A stretch of DNA of 32,211 nt, from contig CAJMRM010000036.1 in assembly GCA_905215775.1 (NCBI GenBank), forward strand, positions 1 to 32,211, read 5' to 3'. Positions 22,519 to 31,381 of the stretch are shown one piece after another. Source of the DNA: an uncultured bacterium (GTDB lineage: Bacteria > Bacillota > Clostridia > Lachnospirales > Lachnospiraceae). The position numbers and the translations under genes were made by a program. A model generated the notes under the pieces. That model saw only the letters and a list, made by a program, of their open reading frames with translations. It was not told the origin of the DNA and did not search any database. Each line of letters begins with the position of its first letter. The stretch's first letter is position 1.

Positions 22519-24279
22519 TTAATCCAGCGAAATCTGCAGCGATGCCAGCTCTGACTGCATCTTGATGATCTTTTGCAGCTGTGTAATGTCCGTTGCTTTT
22601 TTACTCTGTATTTCCAGGCTGTTTTTTTTGATCTTTTTCACAGTCTCGGAAAACGCTTTCTTTTGTTCCTCATTATTTAAGGATTCAGAAAGACTGGCGT
22701 GAAAAAGCGCTGCCACCTCCCTGTATTGTTCCTCGCCCTCGATAAAATGATTCAGGATCTGGGCGGGGTTCATATTTCCTTTTTTATGTTCCTCAAAGAC
22801 CATGGCAGCCGCCTCCTTATAAAGGCCGTCTGCAAAGTCCTCCGGACCGATGATCCCTTCGATCCTGTCGAAAAGCTCCGGCTTTTCGATCAGCCAGGTA
22901 AGAAGGAGCCGCTGGGATTTGCGGATCCCATCCTCCTTTTCTTTTTTAGGCCTTCTCTCCCGTTCCGGATCTGCGGCGCGTATCCCTGTCCCGTACTGTC
23001 CTCCCAGGGAGGACACCAGCCGTTTTAAATCCTCCTGGGGGATCATATATTCCCTGGCCACGGCTTCTGTGTAGGCGTCCCGTTCCAGCTTTTCCGGAAA
23101 CTCCAGAAGCTTCCTGGCGGCCGCATTATAAAAGGCCGTCTTGGACTCGGGATCCTGCATATTGTACTGGCTCCGGATCACCGAAATTTCAAACATAAAG
23201 CTCCCCACAGCGCTGTCGATGCGCTTCTGGAACTCTTCCTTTCCCAGGTTCTTCATAAATTCATCCGGGTCCTTATAGGGCTTCATATTCAGTACCTTTA
23301 CTGATATTCCCGCTTCTTTTAGGATGGGGATGGCCCGCAGGGCTGCCTTGATCCCGGCCCCATCGCTGTCGTAGGTTAGGACCGCCTGGTCTGTATACCG
23401 TTTTAAAAGGGACGCATGCTGGGAGGTAAAGGCCGTTCCCAGGGACGCCACAGCGTTGACAAAGCCCGCCTGGTGCATGGCGATCACATCCATGTACCCC
23501 TCGCAGATCAGCATATACCCGGCCCTGGACGTTCTTGCGAAATTCAGCCCATACAGATTCCGGCTCTTGTCAAAAAGCTTTGTTTCCGGAGAGTTTAAAT
23601 ATTTGGGCTCCCCGTCCCCCATGACGCGCCCTCCAAAGCCGATGAGCCGGTTATTGACGTCCAGGATCGGGAACATGACCCGGTTCCAGAACTTATCTCT
23701 GGAGCCTCGTTCCTCAATATAGAACAGCCCGGTCTCCTTCAGGATCCCGTCCTCATAGCCCTTGGAACGCATATACCGGTAGAGATCGTCCGGGGTTTTC
23801 AGGGAATAGCCCAGGCCAAAGCGGCGGATGGTCTCGTCGCTTAAGCCGCGGTTTCTGAAATACTCGTATCCGGTCCGGCCCTGGGGCTGCTTCAGCTGAT
23901 AGTAAAAATAATTGCCTGCCAGACGGTTGATCTCTAAGAGCGTATTCTTAAGATCCGCCCTGGCCCTGGCCTCCCTGGAATACTCCACCTCCGGCAGAGT
24001 GATCCCGGCCCGGTCCGCCAGATATTTCACCGCCTCCACAAAGGAATAGTTTTCATATTCCATCACAAAAGTGATCACATTCCCTCCGGCTCCGCAGCCA
24101 AAGCAGTAATACATCTGCTTCCCCGGCGATACAGAAAACGAAGGGGATTTTTCATTATGGAAGGGGCAGAGGCCAAAGTAATTGGCTCCCTTCTTTTTCA
24201 GATTGACATATTGGGAGATCACGTCCACAATGTCGTTTCTCGTTCGTACTTCTTCGATCACATCATCCGGGTAATACAT
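22519..24279 (-). CDS. dnaG: DNA primase
   Basis: A 586-residue primase that makes RNA primers at the replication fork. The CHC2 zinc site is C38, H41, C59 and C62 (CPFH and CFGC). The RNA-polymerase core has the family N-terminal motif YFRNRGLSDETIRRFGLGYS, and the TOPRIM domain shows ICEGYMDVIAMH followed by AVLTYDSDGAGIKAA. The C-terminal region (about 450-586) is the helical DnaB-interaction domain. All key residues are present. It is 17 bp downstream of the dGTPase-family gene. Confidence 0.97.
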   Translation of the reverse strand: MYYPDDVIEEVRTRNDIVDVISQYVNLKKKGANYFGLCPFHNEKSPSFSVSPGKQMYYCFGCGAGGNVITFVMEYENYSFVEAVKYLADRAGITLPEVEYSREARARADLKNTLLEINRLAGNYFYYQLKQPQGRTGYEYFRNRGLSDETIRRFGLGYSLKTPDDLYRYMRSKGYEDGILKETGLFYIEERGSRDKFWNRVMFPILDVNNRLIGFGGRVMGDGEPKYLNSPETKLFDKSRNLYGLNFARTSRAGYMLICEGYMDVIAMHQAGFVNAVASLGTAFTSQHASLLKRYTDQAVLTYDSDGAGIKAALRAIPILKEAGISVKVLNMKPYKDPDEFMKNLGKEEFQKRIDSAVGSFMFEISVIRSQYNMQDPESKTAFYNAAARKLLEFPEKLERDAYTEAVAREYMIPQEDLKRLVSSLGGQYGTGIRAADPERERRPKKEKEDGIRKSQRLLLTWLIEKPELFDRIEGIIGPEDFADGLYKEAAAMVFEEHKKGNMNPAQILNHFIEGEEQYREVAALFHASLSESLNNEEQKKAFSETVKKIKKNSLEIQSKKATDITQLQKIIKMQSELASLQISLD

Positions 24280-24296
24280 CCATATCCTCCAACGCC

Positions 24297-25304
24297 TCAG
24301 CCCTTCCAGGCCTTCGGCACAAATAATTCTTCAAAAAGATCAATGGCAAAGCGGTCGCTCATGCCGGCAATGTAGTCGCAGACCACCCGCTCCCTGGTCT
24401 CATGATTTTTTTCGATCATAATAAAATATTCCTCCGGAAGCCGGTCCACATGCTCCATGTAATACTCATACAGCCGGACGATCAGCTGCTGGGCCTTTCC
24501 TTCCTCCGCCTTTGCCGCAGGATTCTTATAAACGTTTTCAAACATCCACTGGCGGAGGCTCACCATGGTATCCAGCACATCCGGGGACATGACGATCTCC
24601 GGCCTGTCCAGGCTGTTCAGGATAATGTCATGGATCATAATGTTGAGCCGTTCCTTCACCGAATTTCCCAGAACCTCCGTATACCGCCTGGGGATATCGT
24701 GCTCAGTGATGATCCGTCCCCGGATGGCGTCGTCGATGTCGTGGTTGATGTAGGCGATCTTGTCGGAAAAGCGGACGATCTTACCCTCCAGGGTGGACGG
24801 ATTCCCGGCTGTCCGGTGGTTCAGGATACCGTCCCGCACCTCCTTTGTCAGGTTCAGTCCCCTTCCCTTTTTCTCCACCACCTCCACCACCCGGACGCTC
24901 TGCTTATAGTGGGAAAAGCCCTCCGGGCAGATCTCGTTCAATATGTACTCTCCCGCATGGCCAAAGGGCGTATGGCCCAGGTCATGGCCCAGGGCGATGG
25001 CCTCCGTCAGGCTCTCGTTCATCTTAAGAGCCCGGGCAATGGTCCGGGCGATCTGGGCAACCTCCAGCGTATGGGTAAGCCTGGTCCGGTAGTGGTCTCC
25101 CTCCGGCGCCAGAAACACCTGGGTCTTATGCTTTAAGCGGCGGAACGACTTGCTGTGGAGGATCCGGTCCCTGTCTCTCTGGTAGGCCGGACGGATATCA
25201 CAGGGCTCCTCTTCCCGGTCACGTCCCAGGGTCTCACTGCTCAGGGACGCATACGGGCTTAAATTTTCCCGCTCCCACTGTTCCATAGATTCTCTGATAT
25301 TGAT
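24297..25304 (-). CDS. dgt: Deoxyguanosinetriphosphate triphosphohydrolase-like protein (HD domain)
   Basis: An HD-domain phosphohydrolase of the bacterial dGTPase-like group, about 335 residues. Metal-binding histidines and HD lie in YRTRLTHTLEVAQIART and EAIALGHDLGHTPFGHAGE, with a later D in FSDKIAYINHDIDDA. It removes triphosphate from dGTP or related dNTPs. Start choice is awkward. Homologues begin MNIRE or MTIRE, and the matching codon at 25302-25304 is ATC, 8 nt after a perfect AAGGAGG. The first downstream ATG (25286) is 26 nt from that site. The upstream ATG at 25388 lies within the promoter. I place the start at the ATC, with 25286 as alternative. It leads the dnaG-rpoD-trmK-nif3 cluster. 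Confidence 0.88.
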   Translation of the reverse strand: MNIRESMEQWERENLSPYASLSSETLGRDREEEPCDIRPAYQRDRDRILHSKSFRRLKHKTQVFLAPEGDHYRTRLTHTLEVAQIARTIARALKMNESLTEAIALGHDLGHTPFGHAGEYILNEICPEGFSHYKQSVRVVEVVEKKGRGLNLTKEVRDGILNHRTAGNPSTLEGKIVRFSDKIAYINHDIDDAIRGRIITEHDIPRRYTEVLGNSVKERLNIMIHDIILNSLDRPEIVMSPDVLDTMVSLRQWMFENVYKNPAAKAEEGKAQQLIVRLYEYYMEHVDRLPEEYFIMIEKNHETRERVVCDYIAGMSDRFAIDLFEELFVPKAWKG

Positions 25305-25375
25305 ACAGACCGCCTCCTTTGCAAAGGCCGGGGCTGCAGACGCGCAGACCTGGAGAATATTTTTGGCGATGATAC

Positions 25376-25388
25376 TATTATACCACAA
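25376..25388 (-). promoter_or_regulatory. Extended -10 promoter of the dgt-dnaG-rpoD cluster
   Basis: The minus strand reads TGTGGTATAATAG: TG, one base, then a perfect TATAAT. The -35 is poor. Initiation would be near 25375, giving a leader of about 70 nt before the AAGGAGG site and ruling out the ATG at 25388 as translation start. Confidence 0.6.
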
Positions 25389-25528
25389 AGACTGTCATTT
25401 TAGAACACTTATTTATTAACATTCTCCTACAAAATCCGCAAATTTTCAGAAAAGATATCTAAATAATCCGTAAACCGGGTTAGTTCCTTCTTTTTCGACA
25501 GGTTGAAAATCAGCCTCCGGCACAGGGA
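25389..25528. other. 140-bp AT-rich intergenic region
   Basis: The region separates the helicase-nuclease stop from the dgt promoter. I see no perfect intrinsic terminator for the helicase gene. A pyrimidine/purine-rich patch near 25485-25500 is the only run. Confidence 0.4.
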
Positions 25529-27430
25529 TCACTTCCAGAACTGGAACCAGAATTTCTTTTTCTTCTCTGCTTTTTCCGTATGAGATTCATTTTTCACATT
25601 CCCGGGAATCTCCCGGACCGCCCTGCTGCCATAATATTTTTTTATCATTCCCTTTGTGACCGCCCTGGTCGCGGCATCCAGAAAAGCAGTACGGTCCGGA
25701 ATTTCAATTTCATACGCCGTATTATCCCGCGTGTTCCACAGGATCCCTTTCGGCAGCCCCAGCGCGGCCATATAAACCGCACACTGCAGAAAGTGCTCAT
25801 GTCTCAGCTCCGATACAAATTTCAGTTCGTATACCGTATCCCCCCTGACTGCATCCGCAAACCCATTGGCAGAAAACAGGGGCGCTTCGCCCTCCTGGCC
25901 GTAAAACCAAAGCCGGCATTCCACCTGCGCCTTTTCATCCGTGTGCAGCCGCGTTTTTAAACGGGCCGTGATCCGATCCCTCTGCGCTTCATTGACAAAC
26001 GGCGCCGTTACCTGCTGCCGGTACCGCTTCTGTCTCGTTTCCAGGGAAACCAGAAACAGGATCTTCTGATCCAGAGGTCCCCTTCGCTCCTCCTCTGTAT
26101 ACAAGCCTCTCAGTTCCGGATTCAATGCGATCCTCAGCTGTATGTCTGCATCTATGTCATAATTTTTGAAAAACACGGCCTCCTGGTATATTCCGATACA
26201 GGGAGACAGATCGATAAGCCCATCCGTGCTCTTTATGTCTATCGGAGACGGATCCTGGGAATCCAGCTTTGTCAGCCTCAGCCTCGAAAAACAGTCCTCC
26301 ACATCCTCCTCATACTTAAAATCAAACATTTCACTTATGCCTGTATCTTTAAATTTCTGATTCGTCTCCACAAATGTTGAAAGCGTTTTCTCCGAAAGCC
26401 CGGCTTCTTCTGACTTCACAAAAATAATATGGCCTTTCCCTCTGCTGGCTGCAACGCAGAAGATATTCCGAAGGACCGAATACGACTGCTGCGGCTTGGA
26501 TATCCTCACATGCCAATAGCTTTCTGTGAAATCAAAAATCACACAGATTCTTCTCTCCAGACCTTTGCTGCTGTCATAGGTCGTAAAGATCGCAGAATCT
26601 GTTTTCGGTTCCGTTTTCCCCGCCGAATCCTGATCCGAGATCGTAGCGTAAACCGTCGTCTTATTGAACTTATGAGGGTATGCTTCTTCTAAAGCATTCA
26701 ATGTACCCGCCATGGCCCCGGTCCTCGCTCCCAGGCACAAAATATCTGCCGGCTCCTGCTGCGCCAGGAAGTCTATGGCCTCCTCCTTCGTCATTTCCTC
26801 CACCTTACAGTTTTCGTTGACGCCTCTGATCTCCTTTTTCCAGACCCTTCCAAGCATGGCCGCCAGATCCTCCGAAAGCCGGAAGCACTGGGTAAACCTG
26901 AGCGTAAGGTGATCCTCCAGGAACCCCTTCATAAAAGCCTCCACATCCAGGGTCGTCTTATCGTATATTTTCTGCTCCATATCCCCGACCGCAATGATCT
27001 GCATCCCCGGCCGGCGGTCCTTGATCATCTGCAGAAGCTCCGCCAGCTCCTGCTCGATATCCTGGTATTCATCAATGAGCAGAACGTCATATGCGCCGAC
27101 GGCCGGCTTCTCCTGGATAAACCGCTGGATCAGATCAGAAACCCCTGCGGAAATGCCGTTTGCCCTTAAAGCTGTGTATGCAAACCCGTGATAGTTCGTC
27201 ACCGTAACGTTTCTCTTTTTTATTTTTGTTTTTGCATCCAGCTTCAGAAGCCTGTTATACGTCAGATAAAGGATCCTTTTTGTATCCGGCAGCCGGCTGC
27301 ACAGCACCTGGATCGCCGTGGTTTTGCCGCTGCCGATGCATGCGTCCACCAGAATATTGTTTCCCTCCAGTGCCTTACATATAAAAAGCTCCTGCTCCTC
27401 TGAAAGCTTAAAGTCCATCCGTGTATTCAT
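25529..27430 (-). CDS. SF1 (UvrD-like) helicase fused to a C-terminal PD-(D/E)XK nuclease
   Basis: The 633-residue protein combines two DNA enzymes. Helicase motifs in order: Q13 (LSEEQELF), Walker A GSGKTT at 33-38, Ia LTYNRLL near 56-62, II IDEYQD at 119-124, III VGDMEQKIY at 148-156, IV TQCFRLSED at 180-188, V TTYDSSKGLE at 283-292, VI VAASRGKGH at 327-335. The second part has a RecB/Cas4-like nuclease core: D526 in FADAVRG, E535-x-K537 in DTVYELKFV, Q549 and Y553 in LQCAVYM. I see no four-cysteine iron-sulfur cluster as in AddB or Cas4. The size is far below AddA (about 1200). It stands alone, with its own GGAAGGATC ribosome binding site and extended -10, in slightly AT-richer DNA than its neighbours. 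A DNA-repair or phage-defence role (compare Nhi or Gabija-type helicases) is possible but unproven. Confidence 0.85.
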   Translation of the reverse strand: MNTRMDFKLSEEQELFICKALEGNNILVDACIGSGKTTAIQVLCSRLPDTKRILYLTYNRLLKLDAKTKIKKRNVTVTNYHGFAYTALRANGISAGVSDLIQRFIQEKPAVGAYDVLLIDEYQDIEQELAELLQMIKDRRPGMQIIAVGDMEQKIYDKTTLDVEAFMKGFLEDHLTLRFTQCFRLSEDLAAMLGRVWKKEIRGVNENCKVEEMTKEEAIDFLAQQEPADILCLGARTGAMAGTLNALEEAYPHKFNKTTVYATISDQDSAGKTEPKTDSAIFTTYDSSKGLERRICVIFDFTESYWHVRISKPQQSYSVLRNIFCVAASRGKGHIIFVKSEEAGLSEKTLSTFVETNQKFKDTGISEMFDFKYEEDVEDCFSRLRLTKLDSQDPSPIDIKSTDGLIDLSPCIGIYQEAVFFKNYDIDADIQLRIALNPELRGLYTEEERRGPLDQKILFLVSLETRQKRYRQQVTAPFVNEAQRDRITARLKTRLHTDEKAQVECRLWFYGQEGEAPLFSANGFADAVRGDTVYELKFVSELRHEHFLQCAVYMAALGLPKGILWNTRDNTAYEIEIPDRTAFLDAATRAVTKGMIKKYYGSRAVREIPGNVKNESHTEKAEKKKKFWFQFWK

Positions 27431-27515
27431 ATATGATCCTTCCGTTTTTTATAGTTTCCTTCTTCTCCGTGCCAGCCGCCCATTCCGGCCGCCTGCTCCC
27501 GTCCTTTCTGCGTTC

Positions 27516-27524
27516 ATCATACCA
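27516..27524 (-). promoter_or_regulatory. Extended -10 promoter candidate for the helicase-nuclease gene
   Basis: The minus strand reads TGGTATGAT (TGn plus TATGAT), about 90 bp before the start. The 27540-27560 segment upstream is AT-rich, but no clear -35 is seen. Confidence 0.45.
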
Positions 27525-27588
27525 TTTTCCCGGCAGGATTTATATTTATTTTTTTATGAATTTTTTGTTTCCGGATAGGATGCAGATT

Positions 27589-29397
27589 TCAAAGCGGCAG
27601 ACTGTCCCTCACGCACAGTGCCCCATACCCCACCCGCGGATTGGGATAGTTCTGCTCCCCGGGTAGCTTTTTCGCCCCTCTGCGCAGATACGCCTTTACC
27701 TTATCTCCATACAGGTACGGATCGTTTCCCCGCACGATCCCCCACTCCATCAAAAGTGCCGCCGCCCCCGTCACAAAAGGCGCGGCAAAGGAGGTTCCCG
27801 TAACAGGGGCATAGCCGCCTCCGGAGCGGGCGGCAACGATCCCAACTCCCGGCGCTGCCAGATCCGGCTTCTGGATCCCGTACTGCCTCGTATCTCCCCG
27901 GCCGGAAAAGGGCGCATACGTCATGGAGGTATCGTCATAAGCGCCCACAGAGATGGGCCGCATGGCGGTAGAGGGGATCGTCAGCGTCGTTTCCGGGGTC
28001 GGCCTCAAAAAACGGGTGGAACGGTTCAGTATGCCGCCGGACGGCAGCCAGAGATCATACCGGCCATCCACGATCTCCTCCGCCTTCAGGGTAATTTCCC
28101 ATATTCCGCTTTCCACATATTGACCGGACTCCCCATTTCCCGGCGGAAGAAAATCAAAATAAACCTCCTGGGCCAGACTGAAGGGCCCCGGCTCACCATA
28201 GTAAAGGAGCACCCTGGCCCCTCCCATGTCGATCTCGTATGGGCCGAGACGGCTGCTGATCCGCTCCGTCACGGTCTTACCCGGATTGGACAGAGTGATC
28301 TCAAAGGTATCCTCATAGCTTTTCCATAGCTGCACTCCGAATCCAGACTCATAGGGAGCCACCGAAAGCTGGATCCTGGCCTCCCCGCCGTCCAATGGCC
28401 CTACGGATCCGCCCTGTCCCTGAGTTCCGGGCGTCCCCTGGGTTCCGGGCCGTTCCCGGCTTCCGCTCCCGGCAGACAGTCTCCCCGACGTATGCCCGCC
28501 GGCGTCCCCCTCATTTCCCATGCCTGCCACAAAAACCATTCTCCCCATGAGTGCAAGAGAATCCATAAACCGCTCCAGAAGCTCTGTGCCGTCATGGGAG
28601 CCATAGGAGTTCCCGAAGCTCACGTTCACTGCCATGGGACGCCCCAGCTCCATGGACTTTTTCGCCAGAAAATCCAGCCCCTCCATCACCTGGGTGGTCC
28701 TGGGGAAGCCGTCCGGCTCCGGAGTCCCCAGCCGGACCGCCAGTATATCGCTCTCATAGGCCACGCCCCGGTATCTGCCTCCGCTTTCCCTTCCGTTCCC
28801 GGCGGCGATCCCGGCCACTGCCGTTCCGTGTCCGCCCGGGTCCGACGATGGCACAAGGGCTCTGGCCGCCTCCCGGCTTCCTGTCCTCAGCGCCTCGTCG
28901 ATCTCCTCTTTTGTATACACGCTTCCTGTGACCTGATCCTTTAAAAACAGGATCCTGCTGGCGCCATCCTCATGGCGGAAGTCTCCATGAAAATAGTCGA
29001 TCCCAGAATCCAGGATCCCGACCAGGACTCCCCGGCCCGTAAGCCCCTCCGGCCCCTGCTGGACCTGGGTAAGACAAGAGGCTGCCTCTGCCTGATTTAT
29101 GGCAAAGAACAGCCTCTTTGGTTTTTCTGCATATTCAATTTCTTTAAGCCCAAGAATTTCCGGGACCTCATCCTCCGGCACCCTGAGGATCCCAAAGCCG
29201 CCGGACAGCTCCTTAAGCTCCGCCTCCGGAAATCGTTCCCCAACGGCTCCTGCCAGATCTCCGCTGTATTTTACGATCAGCTCCCAGGTCCTGGTATCCC
29301 GGTCATAGCCCACATCCAGCTCCTCCGTCCGGCTTCTCTCTTCCTCCGGAACAGAAAGCGCCAGATTCAAAAGGTTCTCCGCCTTCTGGTCATTCAT
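27589..29397 (-). CDS. S8 subtilase, Csp-like germination protease family
   Basis: A 602-residue serine protease with no signal peptide. Residues 1-95 form a likely pro-domain. The catalytic triad is D130 (GILDSGIDY), H190 (GGHGTAVAGIAAG) and S536 (TGTSFAAPFVTGAAALL), with the oxyanion N295 in AGMGNEG. All are intact, so it should be active. About 200 residues inserted between N295 and S536 have the jelly-roll-like character (QLSVAPYESGFGVQLW through YDLWLPSGG) typical of clostridial Csp proteases, which cut pro-SleC during spore germination. The family also contains members of unknown role in Lachnospiraceae. Residues 312-335 are a collagen-like Gly/Gln/Thr/Pro tract. It lies 67 bp after the AEC transporter gene. 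A germination role is inferred. Confidence 0.85.
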   Translation of the reverse strand: MNDQKAENLLNLALSVPEEERSRTEELDVGYDRDTRTWELIVKYSGDLAGAVGERFPEAELKELSGGFGILRVPEDEVPEILGLKEIEYAEKPKRLFFAINQAEAASCLTQVQQGPEGLTGRGVLVGILDSGIDYFHGDFRHEDGASRILFLKDQVTGSVYTKEEIDEALRTGSREAARALVPSSDPGGHGTAVAGIAAGNGRESGGRYRGVAYESDILAVRLGTPEPDGFPRTTQVMEGLDFLAKKSMELGRPMAVNVSFGNSYGSHDGTELLERFMDSLALMGRMVFVAGMGNEGDAGGHTSGRLSAGSGSRERPGTQGTPGTQGQGGSVGPLDGGEARIQLSVAPYESGFGVQLWKSYEDTFEITLSNPGKTVTERISSRLGPYEIDMGGARVLLYYGEPGPFSLAQEVYFDFLPPGNGESGQYVESGIWEITLKAEEIVDGRYDLWLPSGGILNRSTRFLRPTPETTLTIPSTAMRPISVGAYDDTSMTYAPFSGRGDTRQYGIQKPDLAAPGVGIVAARSGGGYAPVTGTSFAAPFVTGAAALLMEWGIVRGNDPYLYGDKVKAYLRRGAKKLPGEQNYPNPRVGYGALCVRDSLPL

Positions 29398-29464
29398 ATG
29401 AACGCCGCCTTTTTTCCCGTTTCCTTATGATATGACGCCTCAGCCCATATGCTGCCGGCGCAGT

Positions 29465-30424
29465 CTAGGCAAAGAAAGCAAACTGCTGCATCAGGAACAT
29501 AAATACAGGAATGGTCACCATGCTGACCAGTGTGGTGACTGTGATCACCGTACAGGCAAATTCATAATCACTGTCATACTGCCTGGCCATAATTCCCATC
29601 TGGGTCATGGCAGGCATGGAGGACAGCATAAAAAACACCTCTTTCATCTCTCTGGGTACCGGCATCAGATTTAAAAATACCACACAGGCGGCAGGTACAG
29701 CCAAAAACCGCATGGCCAGCGCCGCATAAAGATCCCGGCCCAGGGTTATGGTCTTCAGATCCATATTGCGGATCACGCTGCCAATGAACACCAGGGCCAG
29801 AGGAGAGGTTACCTGGGAGATCATGGACAGCGGCTTCAGCACAAAATCCGGCACCTGGATCTCAAAAAACACCGCCGCCATTCCCAGGACCATGCCGATG
29901 ATCGGCGGGGACACCAGCTTTTTAAGGCCCGCCAGAACGCCTCCCTCCCGGGCTGCCTCCGACTTTCCGTCTTTCCTTAGAAGCCAGACGCCCACCGTCC
30001 AGAACAGCAGGGTACTGGAAATATAATAGATCACGCCAATGGATGTGATCCCCTGTCCCCACAATGCCTGGATCACCGGAAAGCCGATGAATACCACATT
30101 GGGGAAGCCGGACGCCGCCACAAAGGTATACCTTCTGCACCGGTCCACCCGGAACACCGCTCCCGCCAGAGCTGCCAGCCCCAGACACAGAAGGATCAGC
30201 CCAAAGGTCACCGGCAGCTTTGTCACCAGAGAGATCAGGGACTCCCTTGTGCCCACGTCCTTATATATGTTATAAAACATGTAAAATGGGATCGTGGCCT
30301 CTACGGTAAATTTAGACAGAAAGTCCATTCCCTGCTTCCCAAACCACGGTTTCCCAGCGAAATAAAAGCCCGAAGCAATCAGCGTCATCAGGGCAAATAC
30401 GCTTTTTATCGAATCCAGTACCAT
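29465..30424 (-). CDS. AEC-family (auxin efflux carrier-like) membrane transporter
   Basis: A 319-residue protein with about ten hydrophobic segments in two five-helix halves, the Mem_trans/AEC layout (a bile-acid:sodium-symporter-like fold). Conserved-looking stretches are FTVEATIPFYMFYNIYKD in the first half, GFPNVVFIGFPVIQALWG in the middle and SPLALVFIGSVIRNMDL, with SSMPAMTQMGIMARQYDSD near the end. Bacterial members export or import organic acids such as malate, but the substrate cannot be read from sequence. It lies 37 bp after the sufB-like gene on the same strand and could be read from the same promoter. Confidence 0.88.
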   Translation of the reverse strand: MVLDSIKSVFALMTLIASGFYFAGKPWFGKQGMDFLSKFTVEATIPFYMFYNIYKDVGTRESLISLVTKLPVTFGLILLCLGLAALAGAVFRVDRCRRYTFVAASGFPNVVFIGFPVIQALWGQGITSIGVIYYISSTLLFWTVGVWLLRKDGKSEAAREGGVLAGLKKLVSPPIIGMVLGMAAVFFEIQVPDFVLKPLSMISQVTSPLALVFIGSVIRNMDLKTITLGRDLYAALAMRFLAVPAACVVFLNLMPVPREMKEVFFMLSSMPAMTQMGIMARQYDSDYEFACTVITVTTLVSMVTIPVFMFLMQQFAFFA

Positions 30425-30461
30425 GCCTTCCCCCCTAAGACCTTATCCTCTGTATTTTTCC

Positions 30462-31379
30462 CTATTTCAGGAATCCATTGACGATCTGCGCTTCCGCTTC
30501 CTCCTCCGTAAGCCCCAGGGTCATCAGCTTAATGATCTGGTCTCCGGCGATCTTTCCAATGGCCGCCTCGTGGATCAGGGCCGCATCGGGATGATTTGCC
30601 GTGATCTCCGGAAGAGAGCTGATCTTTGCCTCATCCATGATGATCGCGTCGCACTCCGTATGGCCGGCGCACAGGCTGTTGCCCTGGAGATTGGAATAAA
30701 ATGCCTGGTGGGACTGGCCCCTGGCCACAGACCGGGAAATGATGTTGGCGCTGGAGTTTTCCCCGTCCAGACAGACATCAAACCGGCTTTCCGCGTCCTG
30801 GCGGCCATGGGTCATAAGACGTTCCTGGACCACCAGCTTGGCTCCGGCCGCCAGATGGGCCACCGTATCCCTCCTGGTGGAATCCACGCCCTTGATCTGG
30901 ACGCTCTCCATCTCCATATAGCTTCCCTCGTCCATGGTGATCTCCGTCCGGGGATTCATGACCCGTTCCCCTTTTCCGTCCCCATCGCCGTAATGCTTCT
31001 CCACATATTTAAGTTTTGCATTTTTTCCTACAAAAAACCGGTGGATGCCGTCGTGGCGGGATTCCATATCGCCGCCGTTGTGGATCCCGCAGCCGGCGAT
31101 AATGGTCACATCTGCGTCGTCTCCCACAAAAAAGTCATTGCACACCGTTTCATTTAAGCCCGTCTGGCTTAGGATCACCGGAATATGCACGCTCTCCTTT
31201 TTTGTGCCCGGCTTAATGTGTACGTCGATGCCCTTTCCATCCTCTCTTGTGACGATATCAATGTTGGCTGTCGTATTCCTTCCGGCCATCTGGCCATTGG
31301 CCCGGATATTATAGGCCCCCTCCGGTACCCCGTGCAGGTCCGCTACCTTTTCCAAAAGCGTCTGTAAGATCGTATCCAT
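30462..31379 (-). CDS. SufB/SufD-family Fe-S scaffold protein of a two-gene SUF-like minimal system
   Basis: From the ATG at 31379, with GGAGGGAGG 7 nt upstream, the protein has 305 residues (the frame continues 10 codons further but lacks support). It has a short N-terminal helical part and a long right-handed beta-helix rich in alternating short strands (VTIIAGCGIHNGG, FFVGKNAKLKYVEKHYGDG, YMEMESVQIKGVDSTRRDT). The SufB/SufD C-terminus HEAAIGKIAGDQIIKLMTLG and AEAQIVNGF follows. It is about 100-190 residues shorter than SufB or SufD. The histidine/glutamate pair of the HEA motif is kept, but the active-site cysteine of SufB (C405 in E. coli) has no counterpart by my alignment. It starts 2 bp after sufC and should assemble Fe-S clusters with it, as in the SMS (SmsCB) type. 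Confidence 0.88.
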   Translation of the reverse strand: MDTILQTLLEKVADLHGVPEGAYNIRANGQMAGRNTTANIDIVTREDGKGIDVHIKPGTKKESVHIPVILSQTGLNETVCNDFFVGDDADVTIIAGCGIHNGGDMESRHDGIHRFFVGKNAKLKYVEKHYGDGDGKGERVMNPRTEITMDEGSYMEMESVQIKGVDSTRRDTVAHLAAGAKLVVQERLMTHGRQDAESRFDVCLDGENSSANIISRSVARGQSHQAFYSNLQGNSLCAGHTECDAIIMDEAKISSLPEITANHPDAALIHEAAIGKIAGDQIIKLMTLGLTEEEAEAQIVNGFLK

Positions 31380-31381
31380 GC

